The notes under the pieces: model-generated
The model's input: only the letters and a program-made list of their open reading frames with translations
Databases searched by the model: none
What the model was told of the DNA's origin: nothing
Shown: positions 1 to 7,704 of the stretch, piece by piece
Layout: every line of letters starts with the position of its first letter
Position numbering within the stretch: position 1 is the stretch's first letter
Program-made: the position numbers and the translations under genes
Origin: Desulfotomaculum sp.
Lineage (GTDB): Bacteria; Bacillota; Desulfotomaculia; Desulfotomaculales; Nap2-2B
DNA length: 48,148 nt
NCBI GenBank assembly: GCA_003513005.1
Contig: DOTD01000047.1
Span: 1-48,148 of the forward strand
Direction of reading: 5' to 3'

Positions 1-234
1 CCCTCGCTCCACAAAACTTTTTTGCCTGCTGCCAAGGTGACGGCATCGGCTTCCCCTTTGTTTTTCTAACGTGTCTCTACCCCTTCACCCTTTCTCATTC
101 CGGCTCGCATGGTTTCCTGCCTCCCCTTAAACCTCCCCCCGCTTCTTTGGCTCCAAGGCTGGATAACGGCGGCTTGCTGGGCCTTACCGGGCCGGGTTCC
201 CACCGGCTATATTCCCAACGCCGAACTGGCGCAC
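1..234 (-). mobile_element. 5' part of a probable group IIC intron (truncated by window edge)
   Basis: On the minus strand, starting at 234 with GTGCGCC, the sequence has the layout of domain I of bacterial class C group II introns. A GUGYG-type 5' end is followed by a short hairpin, an AATATAGCC...GGTGGGAA...CCGGC stem (225-190 region), a GTAAGGCCCAGCAAG segment, and further down an AGAAAAACAAAGGGG-like stretch near 60-75. I compared it from memory with the B. halodurans IIC intron and the order of elements agrees. No intron-encoded protein is visible because the window ends. It lies about 40 nt past the groEL terminator; IIC introns favour sites after terminator hairpins, although usually closer. 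Domain V, the decisive part, is outside the window. Confidence 0.55.
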
Positions 235-271
235 CACCCGTTTCACCATACCCGAAGGAAGTCTTAAAGTC

Positions 272-311
272 AATAAAAACCCCCACGCCCGTTTATAAGC
301 GAAGGGGGTTT
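272..311 (-). terminator. Rho-independent terminator of groESL
   Basis: An inverted repeat with 8-bp arms (277-284 and 304-311: AAACCCCC / GGGGGTTT) lies 28 nt beyond the groEL stop. Read on the minus strand it is followed by TTATTGAC, and the 3' arm itself ends in a run of five T. Position and orientation fit termination of the groES-groEL transcript. Confidence 0.75.
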
Positions 312-338
312 GGGTTTGACCAATTTTTAAAGGTGCAA

Positions 339-1976
339 TTACATCATTGGGGGCATGCCGCCGCCCATGCCGCCGCCCATGCCGCCGAAATCATCCTTCT
401 TGTCGGGTTTGTCGGCGACCAGGGTTTCAGTCGTCAGGATCATCGCCGAGATGGATGCTGCGTTTTGCAGAGCTGAACGGGTAACCTTTGCAGGATCGAC
501 AATACCAGCTTCAATCATGTTGACATAGACACCATCTAAGGCGTTAAAACCAACGCCGGGGGCGGATGTCTTAACTTTTTCCACAACTACGGAACCTTCC
601 ACGCCGGCATTATTGGCGATCTGCCTCACGGGCTCTTCCAGGGCTTTGCGGATTATGTTAATCCCTGTATTTTCGTCCGGGGTTTCGCCCTTCATGTCTT
701 CCAGCGACTTTACGGCTTCGATATACGCTACGCCGCCGCCGGGGACAATGCCTTCTTCGACAGCCGCCCGGGTTGCGTTGAGGGCGTCTTCAATGCGCAG
801 TTTCTTTTCTTTCATCTCTGTTTCGGTTGCGGCGCCAACCTGGATGACGGCTACTCCGCCGGCCAGTTTGGCAAGGCGCTCCTGCAGTTTTTCACGGTCG
901 AAATCAGAGGTTGTTTCTTCGATCTGCTTCTTGATAGAAGCTATTCTGGCGGTTATAGTGCCGGGACTGCCGGCGCCGCCGACAATAATTGTTTCTTCTT
1001 TCTTAATTCTAACCTTTGATGCTTTGCCCAGCATGTCAACAGTTGCCTTGTCAAGCTTTAAACCGAGTTCTTCGGTGATCACAGTGCCGCTGGTAAGGAT
1101 GGCGATGTCTTCGAGCATGGCCTTGCGCCTGTCTCCAAAGCCGGGCGCCTTTACGGCCGCGCATGATACCGTGCCGCGCAGTTTGTTCAGCACCAATGTC
1201 GCCAGGGCTTCGCCTTCAATATCTTCAGCAATGATCACGATTGACCGGCCGGACTGGACAACTTTTTCCAGAACGGGCAGCAGTTCCGCGATTGCGCTGA
1301 TCTTCTTGTCTGTGAGCAGGATGTATGGATCGTTAAATGTAGCTTCCATCTTGTCAGCGTCTGTAATCATATAGGGAGAAATATAACCCCGGTCGAAGTT
1401 CATTCCTTCGACTATTTCAAGGGTCGTTCCAATGCCCTTGGATTCCTCAACGGTGATTACGCCGTCCTTGCCGACTTTCTCCATGGCTTCGGAAACCAGT
1501 TCACCAATGGCAGTATTATTTGCGGAAATGGACGCAACCTGGGAAATGGCAGCTTTGGTCTCAATCTTTTTGGCGCTGGATTTGATTGCTTCAACGACTC
1601 TTTCGACTGCTTTCTCAATTCCCAGTTTGACGATCATGGGGTTGGCGCCGGCGGCAACATTCTTCATGCCCTCGCGTACAATTGCCTGGGCTAAAACTGC
1701 TGCGGTTGTGGTGCCGTCTCCGGCGACATCGTTTGTTTTTGTGGCTACTTCCTTGACCAGTTGGGCGCCCATGTTTTCAAGCGGGTCGCTCAATTCGATT
1801 TCCCGGGCGATGGTGACACCGTCGTTGATAATCATGGGAGAACCGAATTTTTTCTCCAGCACAACGTTGCGGCCTTTGGGGCCAAGTGTTACACGGACCG
1901 TATCCGCCAGGGCATTGACTCCCTTTTCTAATGCACGTCTTGCTTCTTCACGGAAGACGATATCTTTTCCAGCCAA
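339..1976 (-). CDS. groEL: 60 kDa chaperonin GroEL
   Basis: GroEL forms the double-ring, ATP-driven folding chamber in the cytosol and works with the GroES cap. The protein is 545 aa, the normal family length. The ATPase motif DGTTTA lies near residue 87, and the C-terminus is the typical Gly-Met tail (GGMGGGMPPMM). The start is TTG at 1976-1974, eight bases after an AGGAGGT ribosome site, giving the usual MAGKDI-type N-terminus. It follows groES by 18 bases and shares its promoter and CIRCE operator. Nothing in the sequence is abnormal. Confidence 0.99.
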   Translation of the reverse strand: MAGKDIVFREEARRALEKGVNALADTVRVTLGPKGRNVVLEKKFGSPMIINDGVTIAREIELSDPLENMGAQLVKEVATKTNDVAGDGTTTAAVLAQAIVREGMKNVAAGANPMIVKLGIEKAVERVVEAIKSSAKKIETKAAISQVASISANNTAIGELVSEAMEKVGKDGVITVEESKGIGTTLEIVEGMNFDRGYISPYMITDADKMEATFNDPYILLTDKKISAIAELLPVLEKVVQSGRSIVIIAEDIEGEALATLVLNKLRGTVSCAAVKAPGFGDRRKAMLEDIAILTSGTVITEELGLKLDKATVDMLGKASKVRIKKEETIIVGGAGSPGTITARIASIKKQIEETTSDFDREKLQERLAKLAGGVAVIQVGAATETEMKEKKLRIEDALNATRAAVEEGIVPGGGVAYIEAVKSLEDMKGETPDENTGINIIRKALEEPVRQIANNAGVEGSVVVEKVKTSAPGVGFNALDGVYVNMIEAGIVDPAKVTRSALQNAASISAMILTTETLVADKPDKKDDFGGMGGGMGGGMPPMM

Positions 1977-1994
1977 TTTCTCATACCTCCTTAA

Positions 1995-2282
1995 TTATTT
2001 TACAATTACGCCAAGAATGTCAGATTCGCGCATAATCAGGTATTCAACATCATCAAGTTTAATCTCGTTACCGGCATATTTAGAGAAAAGTATCTTGTCT
2101 CCTACTTGAAGGTCAATTGACACTCTTGTGCCATTGTCCAGCAGCCTGCCCGGACCTACTGCTACGACTTCCCCTTCCTGGGGCTTTTCTTTCGCTGTCT
2201 CCGGCAGTACAATGCCTCCTTTAGTTACTTCTTCGCCCGGCAGTGGTTTGATGACTACCCTTTCACCTAGTGGTCTGATCAC
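1995..2282 (-). CDS. groES: 10 kDa co-chaperonin GroES
   Basis: GroES is the heptameric lid that closes the GroEL folding chamber. The protein is 95 aa and begins MIRPLGERVVIKP. It has the mobile-loop region (EEVTKGGIVLPETAKEKP) and a conserved DVEYLIMRESDILGVI end. The start is GTG at 2282-2280, eight bases after AGGAGGG. It is the first gene of the groESL operon, downstream of a sigma-A-type promoter and a perfect CIRCE element, so HrcA control is expected. Confidence 0.98.
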   Translation of the reverse strand: MIRPLGERVVIKPLPGEEVTKGGIVLPETAKEKPQEGEVVAVGPGRLLDNGTRVSIDLQVGDKILFSKYAGNEIKLDDVEYLIMRESDILGVIVK

Positions 2283-2326
2283 CTAAAAAACCCTCCTTAA
2301 GGATATTATAAGTTGGTTTTTGGTTG

Positions 2327-2353
2327 TTAGCACTCGATAATAGTGAGTGCTAA
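2327..2353 (-). promoter_or_regulatory. CIRCE operator (HrcA binding site)
   Basis: A perfect 9-bp inverted repeat TTAGCACTC / GAGTGCTAA separated by 9 bases is the canonical CIRCE element bound by the heat-shock repressor HrcA. It sits just downstream of the predicted groES transcription start, where binding would block transcription. Confidence 0.97.
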
Positions 2354-2363
2354 CAACAGCTAA

Positions 2364-2392
2364 ATAATATTAAAGAGTGACATTTATGACAA
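2364..2392 (-). promoter_or_regulatory. groESL promoter, sigma-A type
   Basis: On the minus strand, TTGTCA (2392-2387) is separated by 17 bases from TATTAT (2369-2364). The start point would fall at about 2357, immediately before the CIRCE operator. Spacing and hexamers are near consensus. Confidence 0.8.
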
Positions 2393-2540
2393 CCATCATT
2401 CTCCAACAAAATAGCCCGTCTTCGATGATTAGGATGCCTTTTCTTCAGATTTCTTTATCTTTCCTTTTATTTTCATGTTTTGTTCTTTTATTCTTTCCGC
2501 TGTATGGGATTTTTATACCGGGTAAAGGCAAATATTTCTT

Positions 2541-3029
2541 TTAACCACCGCATTCCCCGGTTCTGCCGGTGAGGATTTCCATCCCGTGGATAAGTGTGGG
2601 AAAAAGTATGTCCAGGCACTCCTTTACCGCCTTAATGCTTCCGGGCAGATTTATAATCAGGGTGCCTTTTCTGATTCCAGCAGTTGCCCTGCTCAGCATA
2701 GCCTGCGGGGTCTTTTTTGAACTTTCCAGGCGCATAATTTCAGGAATGCCGGGCACTTCTTTTTCAATGACCTTTTTAGTCGCTTCCGGTGTGTTGTCAC
2801 GCGGGGAAAATCCCGTCCCGCCGGTGGTAAAGATCAGGTCCAGTTTCTCTTCATCGCACATGGCAAGCAGGGCTTTTTCCAATCCTTCAAGATCGTCGGG
2901 CACGATAAGGTAAGCTTTTACCTTCCAGCCCAATGCCTCAATAAATTCCCTGATTGCTGCTCCGCTCAGGTCATCGCGTTTTCCACTCGATCCTTTGTCA
3001 CTGGCCGTAAGGATTCCTACAGAATACAT
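2541..3029 (-). CDS. mogA: Molybdopterin adenylyltransferase-type protein (MogA/MoaB)
   Basis: The 162-aa protein belongs to the MogA/MoaB family, which adenylylates molybdopterin before molybdenum insertion in molybdenum cofactor synthesis. The family signature TTGGTGFSPRDNTPEAT is at residues 68-84, and the second nucleotide-binding motif INLPGS is near 126-131. The ATG follows AAAGGAG by about ten bases. It is read divergently from the fdhD remnant and the FdhD-like gene, both of which serve molybdenum or tungsten formate dehydrogenases, so a shared role is plausible. MogA and MoaB cannot be separated reliably from sequence alone. Confidence 0.9.
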   Translation of the reverse strand: MYSVGILTASDKGSSGKRDDLSGAAIREFIEALGWKVKAYLIVPDDLEGLEKALLAMCDEEKLDLIFTTGGTGFSPRDNTPEATKKVIEKEVPGIPEIMRLESSKKTPQAMLSRATAGIRKGTLIINLPGSIKAVKECLDILFPTLIHGMEILTGRTGECGG

Positions 3030-3123
3030 TTGATGTCGCTCCTTTGGATTTTATCGCCATTAAGTTTAACATACTTGTACTGGTTTTTCCAACGCGGTAA
3101 AATAACCTGGGAGGTTTTTAAGT

Positions 3124-3364
3124 TTGCCGGATTACACTACCTCAATTGAAGTCAAACGTTATAACCACAGCAGCGGGCTGTCCGTATCACAGGATATGAT
3201 TTAAAATTGCCAGGATCAAATCACCTATGATTATTTCACGCGGCGCCCCCACCGATATGGCGCTTGGCATAGCAAAACAGTTAGGCATAACGGTTATTGG
3301 ATTTGCCCGTCCTGATAAGTTTAACATTTATACAAACGATCAAAGGATTGCGGTTAGAAAATAA
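3124..3364 (+). pseudogene. fdhD: fdhD remnant: N- and C-terminal ends with the centre deleted
   Basis: A TTG start at 3124, nine bases after GGGAGG (3109-3114), opens a typical FdhD N-terminus (PDYTTSIEVKRYNHSSG). After about 23 codons the sequence jumps to the FdhD C-terminus: DMI, then in the next frame FKIARIKSPMIISRGAPTD...ITVIGFARPDKFNIYT, ending at TAA 3362-3364. Roughly 170 codons, including the CxxC loop, are missing. The two parts are out of frame by one base near 3199-3205, so translation from the start stops at 3202-3204. FdhD is the sulfurtransferase that activates formate dehydrogenase. This copy cannot function. Confidence 0.85.
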
Positions 3365-3379
3365 AGGAGGGCTTAAAAA

Positions 3380-4189
3380 ATGATGCCTACTTCAAAGGTG
3401 GTTATCGAAACAACCGAGGTGGACAGTAAGAAATCTACTGTCTTACAGGACGTGGTAGTCAAGGAGAGACAGGTTAACCTCCTTTTCAACGGCTACGAAC
3501 TTGGAGTTATAGACGGTATCCAGGATTCACTGCGGGAACTTGCCCTTGGCTTTCTTTTTACTGAGGGATATCTCCGTAGAAAAGATGAATTGAAACGGAT
3601 TTTTCTAAGCGATAACAGCAGTCTGCTTATGGTGGAGACGCTTGCCTATGAACCGAAAGAGGAGGATTTTACAAGGCCTATTGGTGCCAGTTCTAAAAGC
3701 AGGTGGCCTTCACTGCGGCCGGAAGGCCATGAGGAGACTCTGAATCCGGTCGTGTCCGATCTTGTTGTATCATATGAACAGGTAATCAGCCTGAATCTTC
3801 AGTTTGATTATCTATCTGTACTTTTAGCGTCAACAAGGGCCACTCATGGAGCGGCCCTGTGCACGAACAGCAAAATTATCCGGCTTTTTGAGGATATCAG
3901 CAGGTTCAACGCAATGGATAAGGTGGTCGGTTTTACTTTCTTTGAGGAAATACCCCCATCTGACAAACTTATATTTTTCAGCGGCCGGATTTCTTCCGGA
4001 ATTATTACAAAGCTTTTGCGTATTGGGGTACCGGTGATTGTTTCTCGGGACTACCCTACCGATCAGGCGATTGAGCTGGCGCGTGAAAAAGGTATTACAA
4101 CAGTAGGCGCCGTCAAGGATGACAAATTTATCATTTACACCCACGGAGAAAGGGTTGATCTGGGCAGCAAGGCAAAAACCTGCTTTTAA
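3380..4189 (+). CDS. FdhD-family protein lacking the CxxC loop
   Basis: The 269-aa protein aligns with FdhD (formate dehydrogenase accessory sulfurtransferase) over its whole length. It has an FNGYELG...LRELALGFLFTEGYL segment (residues 36-64), a THGAAL motif, EDISRFNAMDKV (171-181, where canonical FdhD has EDIGRHNAVDK), and a well-kept C-terminus (FSGRISSGII...VIVSRDYPTD). The loop that usually carries the Cys-x-x-Cys reads GASSKS at 102-107, with no cysteine, so the known sulfur-transfer chemistry should be absent or altered. The start ATG at 3380 follows AAAGGAGG, 15 bases after the fdhD remnant. Its stop overlaps that of the convergent DUF1847 gene. The exact role is unknown. Confidence 0.85.
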   Translation: MMPTSKVVIETTEVDSKKSTVLQDVVVKERQVNLLFNGYELGVIDGIQDSLRELALGFLFTEGYLRRKDELKRIFLSDNSSLLMVETLAYEPKEEDFTRPIGASSKSRWPSLRPEGHEETLNPVVSDLVVSYEQVISLNLQFDYLSVLLASTRATHGAALCTNSKIIRLFEDISRFNAMDKVVGFTFFEEIPPSDKLIFFSGRISSGIITKLLRIGVPVIVSRDYPTDQAIELAREKGITTVGAVKDDKFIIYTHGERVDLGSKAKTCF

Positions 4190-4194
4190 AAGCA
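4179..4194. repeat. 16-bp perfect palindrome across two convergent stop codons
   Basis: CTGCTTTTAAAAGCAG spans the overlapping stop codons of the FdhD-like gene (TAA 4187-4189) and the DUF1847 gene (stop at 4186-4188). Because of the symmetry both genes end in TGC TTT TAA, so both proteins end in Cys-Phe. It is AT-rich without a loop or T tail, so it is a poor terminator. Confidence 0.8.
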
Positions 4195-5013
4195 GCCCAA
4201 TTCGCAGGATTTGAGCTTTATTTTCAGGCTGTTGCAGGCATTTCCCACAGTACGAGGCCGGACCTTTAGTTTTGCAGCCAGTTGGCGTGCCCCTGAACAG
4301 GTCAACTTGCCGTCAACGGCTGCTTTTTTAACAGCTTCCAGTAACTGCTGTGATATCTCGTCGCCGGTTTCTACATCTGTCTGCTTCTGGTGGCTGGCAA
4401 GTTTTGCTTTAAAATAGTGTTCTGCATAGATTGCTCCAAGCGGGTTATGGGCAAGAACCCGGTCCTTTACTGCAAGAACTGTTATCGGCGCTGAAGAGTA
4501 GCGGATAAAAAGAGTGTCGTGGCCCACACACAGACCGAGTAAGATATTCAGCTGCGTACCCGCTTCTTTTAAAAGTCCGGCTTGCGCAATAGGGTTGCAC
4601 ATGGCTTCAAACTGGCCGGGCCGTACTTTCTGGCTGTCATTCAAACCGAGTTTTTCTTTGTCCTGGGCTCCTGTTTTACATACCACAGAGGTTACCTTAA
4701 ATCCGGCGTTCTGTAATATTATGGATACCTGCCTTGCCTCTTTTCGCAGACCTACACAAAAAGCAAGCCCAAGTTCTTTAAAACCAGCACGCCAGCTGAA
4801 TTCGATAATTTCCTCCAGTCTCGTCCAGATGCCGTAGCCTTCCGATTCGACCAGTGCGGAGTTATAGCTGATGTTTTTGATCTCTTCCTTTTCGTACTCG
4901 CGGAGCGTTTCCTCGTAAAATTCCTGGTGATCCTGCATGGGGCAGTGATCCGGTATTTTTTCCAGCCGTCCGTCCCAACAGGCAAACTGACCGCAGTTAG
5001 CGCAATTGCTCAT
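4186..5013 (-). CDS. DUF1847 protein with Cys-rich N-terminus and HTH-like C-terminus
   Basis: The 275-aa protein begins with a probable metal-binding cluster (Cys 4, 7, 12, 24) followed by the DUF1847 core: ALVESEGYGIWTRLEEI, then FCVGLRKEA and LNILLGLCVGHDTLF. The last 60 residues form a second unit (SQQLLEAVKKAAVDGKLTCSGARQLAAKLKVRPRTVG), which resembles a small helix-turn-helix and ends in CELGCF. The ATG follows GGAGG by eight bases. Biochemical function is unknown. Its contact with an FdhD-family gene suggests a link to molybdenum or formate enzymes, but that is inference. A 12-bp inverted repeat lies in its upstream region. Confidence 0.75.
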   Translation of the reverse strand: MSNCANCGQFACWDGRLEKIPDHCPMQDHQEFYEETLREYEKEEIKNISYNSALVESEGYGIWTRLEEIIEFSWRAGFKELGLAFCVGLRKEARQVSIILQNAGFKVTSVVCKTGAQDKEKLGLNDSQKVRPGQFEAMCNPIAQAGLLKEAGTQLNILLGLCVGHDTLFIRYSSAPITVLAVKDRVLAHNPLGAIYAEHYFKAKLASHQKQTDVETGDEISQQLLEAVKKAAVDGKLTCSGARQLAAKLKVRPRTVGNACNSLKIKLKSCELGCF

Positions 5014-5032
5014 CGGTGGCGCCTCCTTATAG

Positions 5033-5099
5033 TCCGGCTAAAATAAAAACTGTACCATATTACATAATTACATATATCTTTACGGGCATTTTAGCCGGA
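5033..5099. promoter_or_regulatory. 12-bp inverted repeat upstream of DUF1847 gene / ilvC
   Basis: TCCGGCTAAAAT (5033-5044) and its exact reverse complement ATTTTAGCCGGA (5088-5099) flank 43 bases of AT-rich sequence, beginning 20 bases upstream of the DUF1847 start codon. It could be a pair of operator half-sites or a hairpin in the 5' leader of that gene. No known regulator is assigned. Confidence 0.45.
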
Positions 5100-5284
5100 A
5101 GTTTTTTATACTAAAGATTTCTCTGGATCCAGGCTATTTCCTTCAAGTTTAAATTATTCGGTAAAAATAAATCTTTGTGTTTTAAAATAAGCTTACTGGA
5201 AAAAATAAAGAAGGAAAAAATTGTGCTAAAGTCGAATTATCTCTAGGCTGTTAATTTTAAGTAATAATTTAGGAGGTTAATGAG

Positions 5285-6283
5285 TTGGCAAAAGTTTTGT
5301 ATGACTCGGATGTAAAGATGGATGCCCTGAGCGGCAAAAAAATAGCGGTGATCGGTTATGGAAGCCAGGGGCATGCTCAAGCGCAGAATTTAAAAGACAG
5401 CGGTCTGGATGTTGTAGTTGGGGAATTAAAAGGGACCGCTGCCTTTGACCAGGCTGTAAAAGACGGCCTTAATGTTGTCAGCGCCGCGGAGGCAGCAAAG
5501 GCAGCCGATATTATCCAATTTCTGGTCCCCGATCAGTACCAGGCGGACGTTTATAAAAAAGAGGTTGTGGAAGGACTTGAAGAAGGAAACGCCCTGATGT
5601 TTTCCCATGGTTTTAATATTCACTTCCACCAGATTGTCCCGCCGGCAAATATTGACGTAATGATGATCGCGCCCAAAAGTCCCGGTCACCTGGTGCGCAG
5701 GATGTACACCGAGGGCAGGGGTGTGCCGGCCCTGCTGGCGGTATTCCAGGACTATACCGGCAAAGCGTATGAACTGGCCTTAGCTTACGCCTGGGGCATC
5801 GGCGCAACACGGGCGGGCGTAATTGAAACTACCTTCAGGGAGGAAACCGAGACCGATCTTTTTGGTGAGCAATGCGTCCTCTGCGGCGGCGTGACCTCTC
5901 TTGTCAAGACAGGGTTTGAAGTGCTGGTTGAAGCCGGTTATCAGCCGGAGATAGCTTATTTTGAATGCATGCATGAACTAAAGCTGATTGTCGATTTGAT
6001 GTACGAGCAGGGTCTGTCGATGATGCGCTACTCGATCAGCGACACTGCCGAGTACGGGGATCTGACAAGGGGACCGAGATTAATTAACGGCGCCGTAAAG
6101 GAAGAAATGGAATATATCCTGGAAGAAATTCAAACCGGGGAATTTGCACGGGAATGGATTCTTGAGAACCTGGCCAACCGTCCGGTTTTCCAGGCCCTTC
6201 GGGATAGGGAGAAGGAGCATCTGATCGAGATAGTGGGCGCCGAACTTCGGGCGATGATGCCCTGGTTGAGGGACCGGGGTTAA
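5285..6283 (+). CDS. ilvC: Ketol-acid reductoisomerase (NADP+), class I
   Basis: The enzyme converts acetolactate or acetohydroxybutyrate to the dihydroxy acids in branched-chain amino acid synthesis, using Mg2+ and NADPH. It is 332 aa, the short class I length. The Rossmann motif GYGSQGHAQA is at 24-33. MIAPKSPGHLVR and the metal-binding EETETDLFGEQ of the knotted C-terminal domain are present. The start is TTG at 5285, eight bases after AGGAGG. It stands alone; the usual ilvBN, leu and ilvD neighbours are not in the window. Confidence 0.97.
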   Translation: MAKVLYDSDVKMDALSGKKIAVIGYGSQGHAQAQNLKDSGLDVVVGELKGTAAFDQAVKDGLNVVSAAEAAKAADIIQFLVPDQYQADVYKKEVVEGLEEGNALMFSHGFNIHFHQIVPPANIDVMMIAPKSPGHLVRRMYTEGRGVPALLAVFQDYTGKAYELALAYAWGIGATRAGVIETTFREETETDLFGEQCVLCGGVTSLVKTGFEVLVEAGYQPEIAYFECMHELKLIVDLMYEQGLSMMRYSISDTAEYGDLTRGPRLINGAVKEEMEYILEEIQTGEFAREWILENLANRPVFQALRDREKEHLIEIVGAELRAMMPWLRDRG

Positions 6284-6335
6284 AACACCGCCGCGGCTTA
6301 ATAAATATAGGAAGTAACAGGCGGTAACTGGCTTT

Positions 6336-6364
6336 TTGCAGCTTTTGATCCTGCACGTTTATAT
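6336..6364 (+). promoter_or_regulatory. Possible promoter of dnaJ-cbpM-clpB
   Basis: TTGCAG (6336-6341) is followed after 17 bases by TTATAT (6359-6364), about 65 bases before the dnaJ start. It is only a moderate match, and I see no CIRCE or CtsR repeat here, so the heat-shock control of this operon is not evident. Confidence 0.3.
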
Positions 6365-6428
6365 ATATTGCAAAAAGGTTTGAGCCGCCATTATTTTTAC
6401 TTAAACAGGTTTAATTGGGGGATAAAAG

Positions 6429-7409
6429 ATGGCGGCAGATTATCAGGATTACTACGAAACCCTGGGTATTAACCGGGGCGCTACGGAAAAAGAAATCAAG
6501 GCCGCATACCGGAAGCTTGCCCGTAAATGGCACCCTGATCTGCACACGGGCAAAAAGAAAAAGGATGCAGAGGAAAAATTTAAAAAGATTAATGAGGCTT
6601 ACGAGGTTCTCAGCGATCCCGAGAAAAGGGCAAAATATGACCATCTGGGCAGCAACTGGCAGGCGCAGGATTTTGGGCCTCCTCCCGGAGCGGGTAAAGA
6701 TGTCCATTTTTATTCGGATACGGATTTAAAAGGCGGTTTTAGCGAATTTTTTCAAACGCTTTTTGGAGATCGCTTCAACAGGGCCGAGACAGCCTATCGT
6801 TCCCATGCTGTTAACGGCCGGGATGTGGAGAGTGAGATCGAACTTACTCTGGAAGAGGTATATCATGGTACGACCAAGGGTTTCCAGGTTTCCAACGGCG
6901 CTATCTGCCATATGTGCGGAGGTACGGGATACCAGGATAGAAGTTTTTGCCCGGCTTGCGGGGGAACCGGGACCCTGCCGGAAACCAAAACGCTGCAGGT
7001 TAAGGTTCCGCCGGGCCTTTCGGAAGGAAGCCGCATCCGCCTGCGGGGCCAAGGAGGGGAGGGCCTTTCCGGAGGCAAAAGGGGAGACCTGTACCTGAAG
7101 GTGCATATTCTCCCACACCCCCATTTTACTCTAAAGGAAAACGATCTGGAGACAGAAGCCGTTATTTCTCCCGAGGATGCGGTGCTGGGAGCCAGGGTAT
7201 CCGTACAGACACTTGACGGCCTTGTCACGATGACAGTTCCCCCGGGAAGCCACGCAGGGAAGAGGCTCAGGCTGAAAGAAAAGGGGATCCCCACCAAAGG
7301 CGGAGGCCGCGGAGATCAGTATGTCCGTATTGTAATCGACATTCCGGAATTTATCACCGAAGAGCAGAGACACTTATACCGGCAGCTTAAAGAAACTAAA
7401 ACGGGGTAG
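6429..7409 (+). CDS. DnaJ-type co-chaperone with a half-size zinc finger
   Basis: This Hsp40 stimulates DnaK ATPase and presents substrates. It has an N-terminal J domain (residues 7-72, HPD at 35-37), a short Gly/Phe/Pro linker, and a C-terminal substrate-binding region of two beta-barrel parts (about 130-320). Canonical DnaJ has four CxxCxGxG repeats; this one has only two (Cys 160/163 and 174/177), enough for one zinc site. At 326 aa it is closer in size to CbpA. The next gene encodes a CbpM-type modulator, and clpB follows, so the three form a disaggregation operon separate from dnaK. Confidence 0.93.
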   Translation: MAADYQDYYETLGINRGATEKEIKAAYRKLARKWHPDLHTGKKKKDAEEKFKKINEAYEVLSDPEKRAKYDHLGSNWQAQDFGPPPGAGKDVHFYSDTDLKGGFSEFFQTLFGDRFNRAETAYRSHAVNGRDVESEIELTLEEVYHGTTKGFQVSNGAICHMCGGTGYQDRSFCPACGGTGTLPETKTLQVKVPPGLSEGSRIRLRGQGGEGLSGGKRGDLYLKVHILPHPHFTLKENDLETEAVISPEDAVLGARVSVQTLDGLVTMTVPPGSHAGKRLRLKEKGIPTKGGGRGDQYVRIVIDIPEFITEEQRHLYRQLKETKTG

Positions 7410-7415
7410 AGATCA

Positions 7416-7700
7416 ATGACTGAATATTCATTACAGGTATACCTTCACAGTATTAAAGAAGAAATGCTTGATGTCAACGAACTGGAAGTGCATCCTGAAA
7501 TAATTGACATACTCAGCGAACTGGGTATTGTAGAGGTTATTGACGGCTGTATCGGCCCTGAAAATATTTACCGGGTAAGAAAAATGATCAGGCTAAAAAA
7601 TTCTTTCAGCCTGAACTGGCAGGGCGCGGCTATTATTCTCGATCTTCTTGAGCAGATTGAAAAACTCCAGGAAGAGATTGAACAACTTAGAAAAAGGTGA
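7416..7700 (+). CDS. CbpM-type chaperone modulator
   Basis: This 94-aa protein resembles CbpM, the MerR-like helical protein that binds the J domain of CbpA and restrains it. It has an N-terminal VHPEIIDILSELGIVEV segment, an IYRVRKMIRLKNSF helix, LNWQGAAIILDLLEQIE and a short coiled-coil tail (LQEEIEQLRKR). It starts six bases after the preceding dnaJ-like stop and ends four bases before the clpB ATG; its last codons contain the clpB ribosome site. The neighbouring J protein is its likely partner. Confidence 0.85.
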   Translation: MTEYSLQVYLHSIKEEMLDVNELEVHPEIIDILSELGIVEVIDGCIGPENIYRVRKMIRLKNSFSLNWQGAAIILDLLEQIEKLQEEIEQLRKR

Positions 7701-7704
7701 TTAT

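Noticed and set aside
150..250. Cobalamin riboswitch on the minus strand downstream of groEL
   Set aside because: A GCCGG-TGGGAA-CCGGC stem looks similar, but the B12 box and the rest of the core are absent; the order of elements fits group II intron domain I better.
147..476. Plus-strand open frame of about 109 codons over the groEL end
   Set aside because: Its repeated Ala-His pattern comes from reading the groEL GGM tail backwards, and the front covers the intron-like RNA; no ribosome site.
4179..4194. Bidirectional terminator at the FdhD-like/DUF1847 overlap
   Set aside because: The palindrome has no loop, is AT-rich in the centre and has no T tail.
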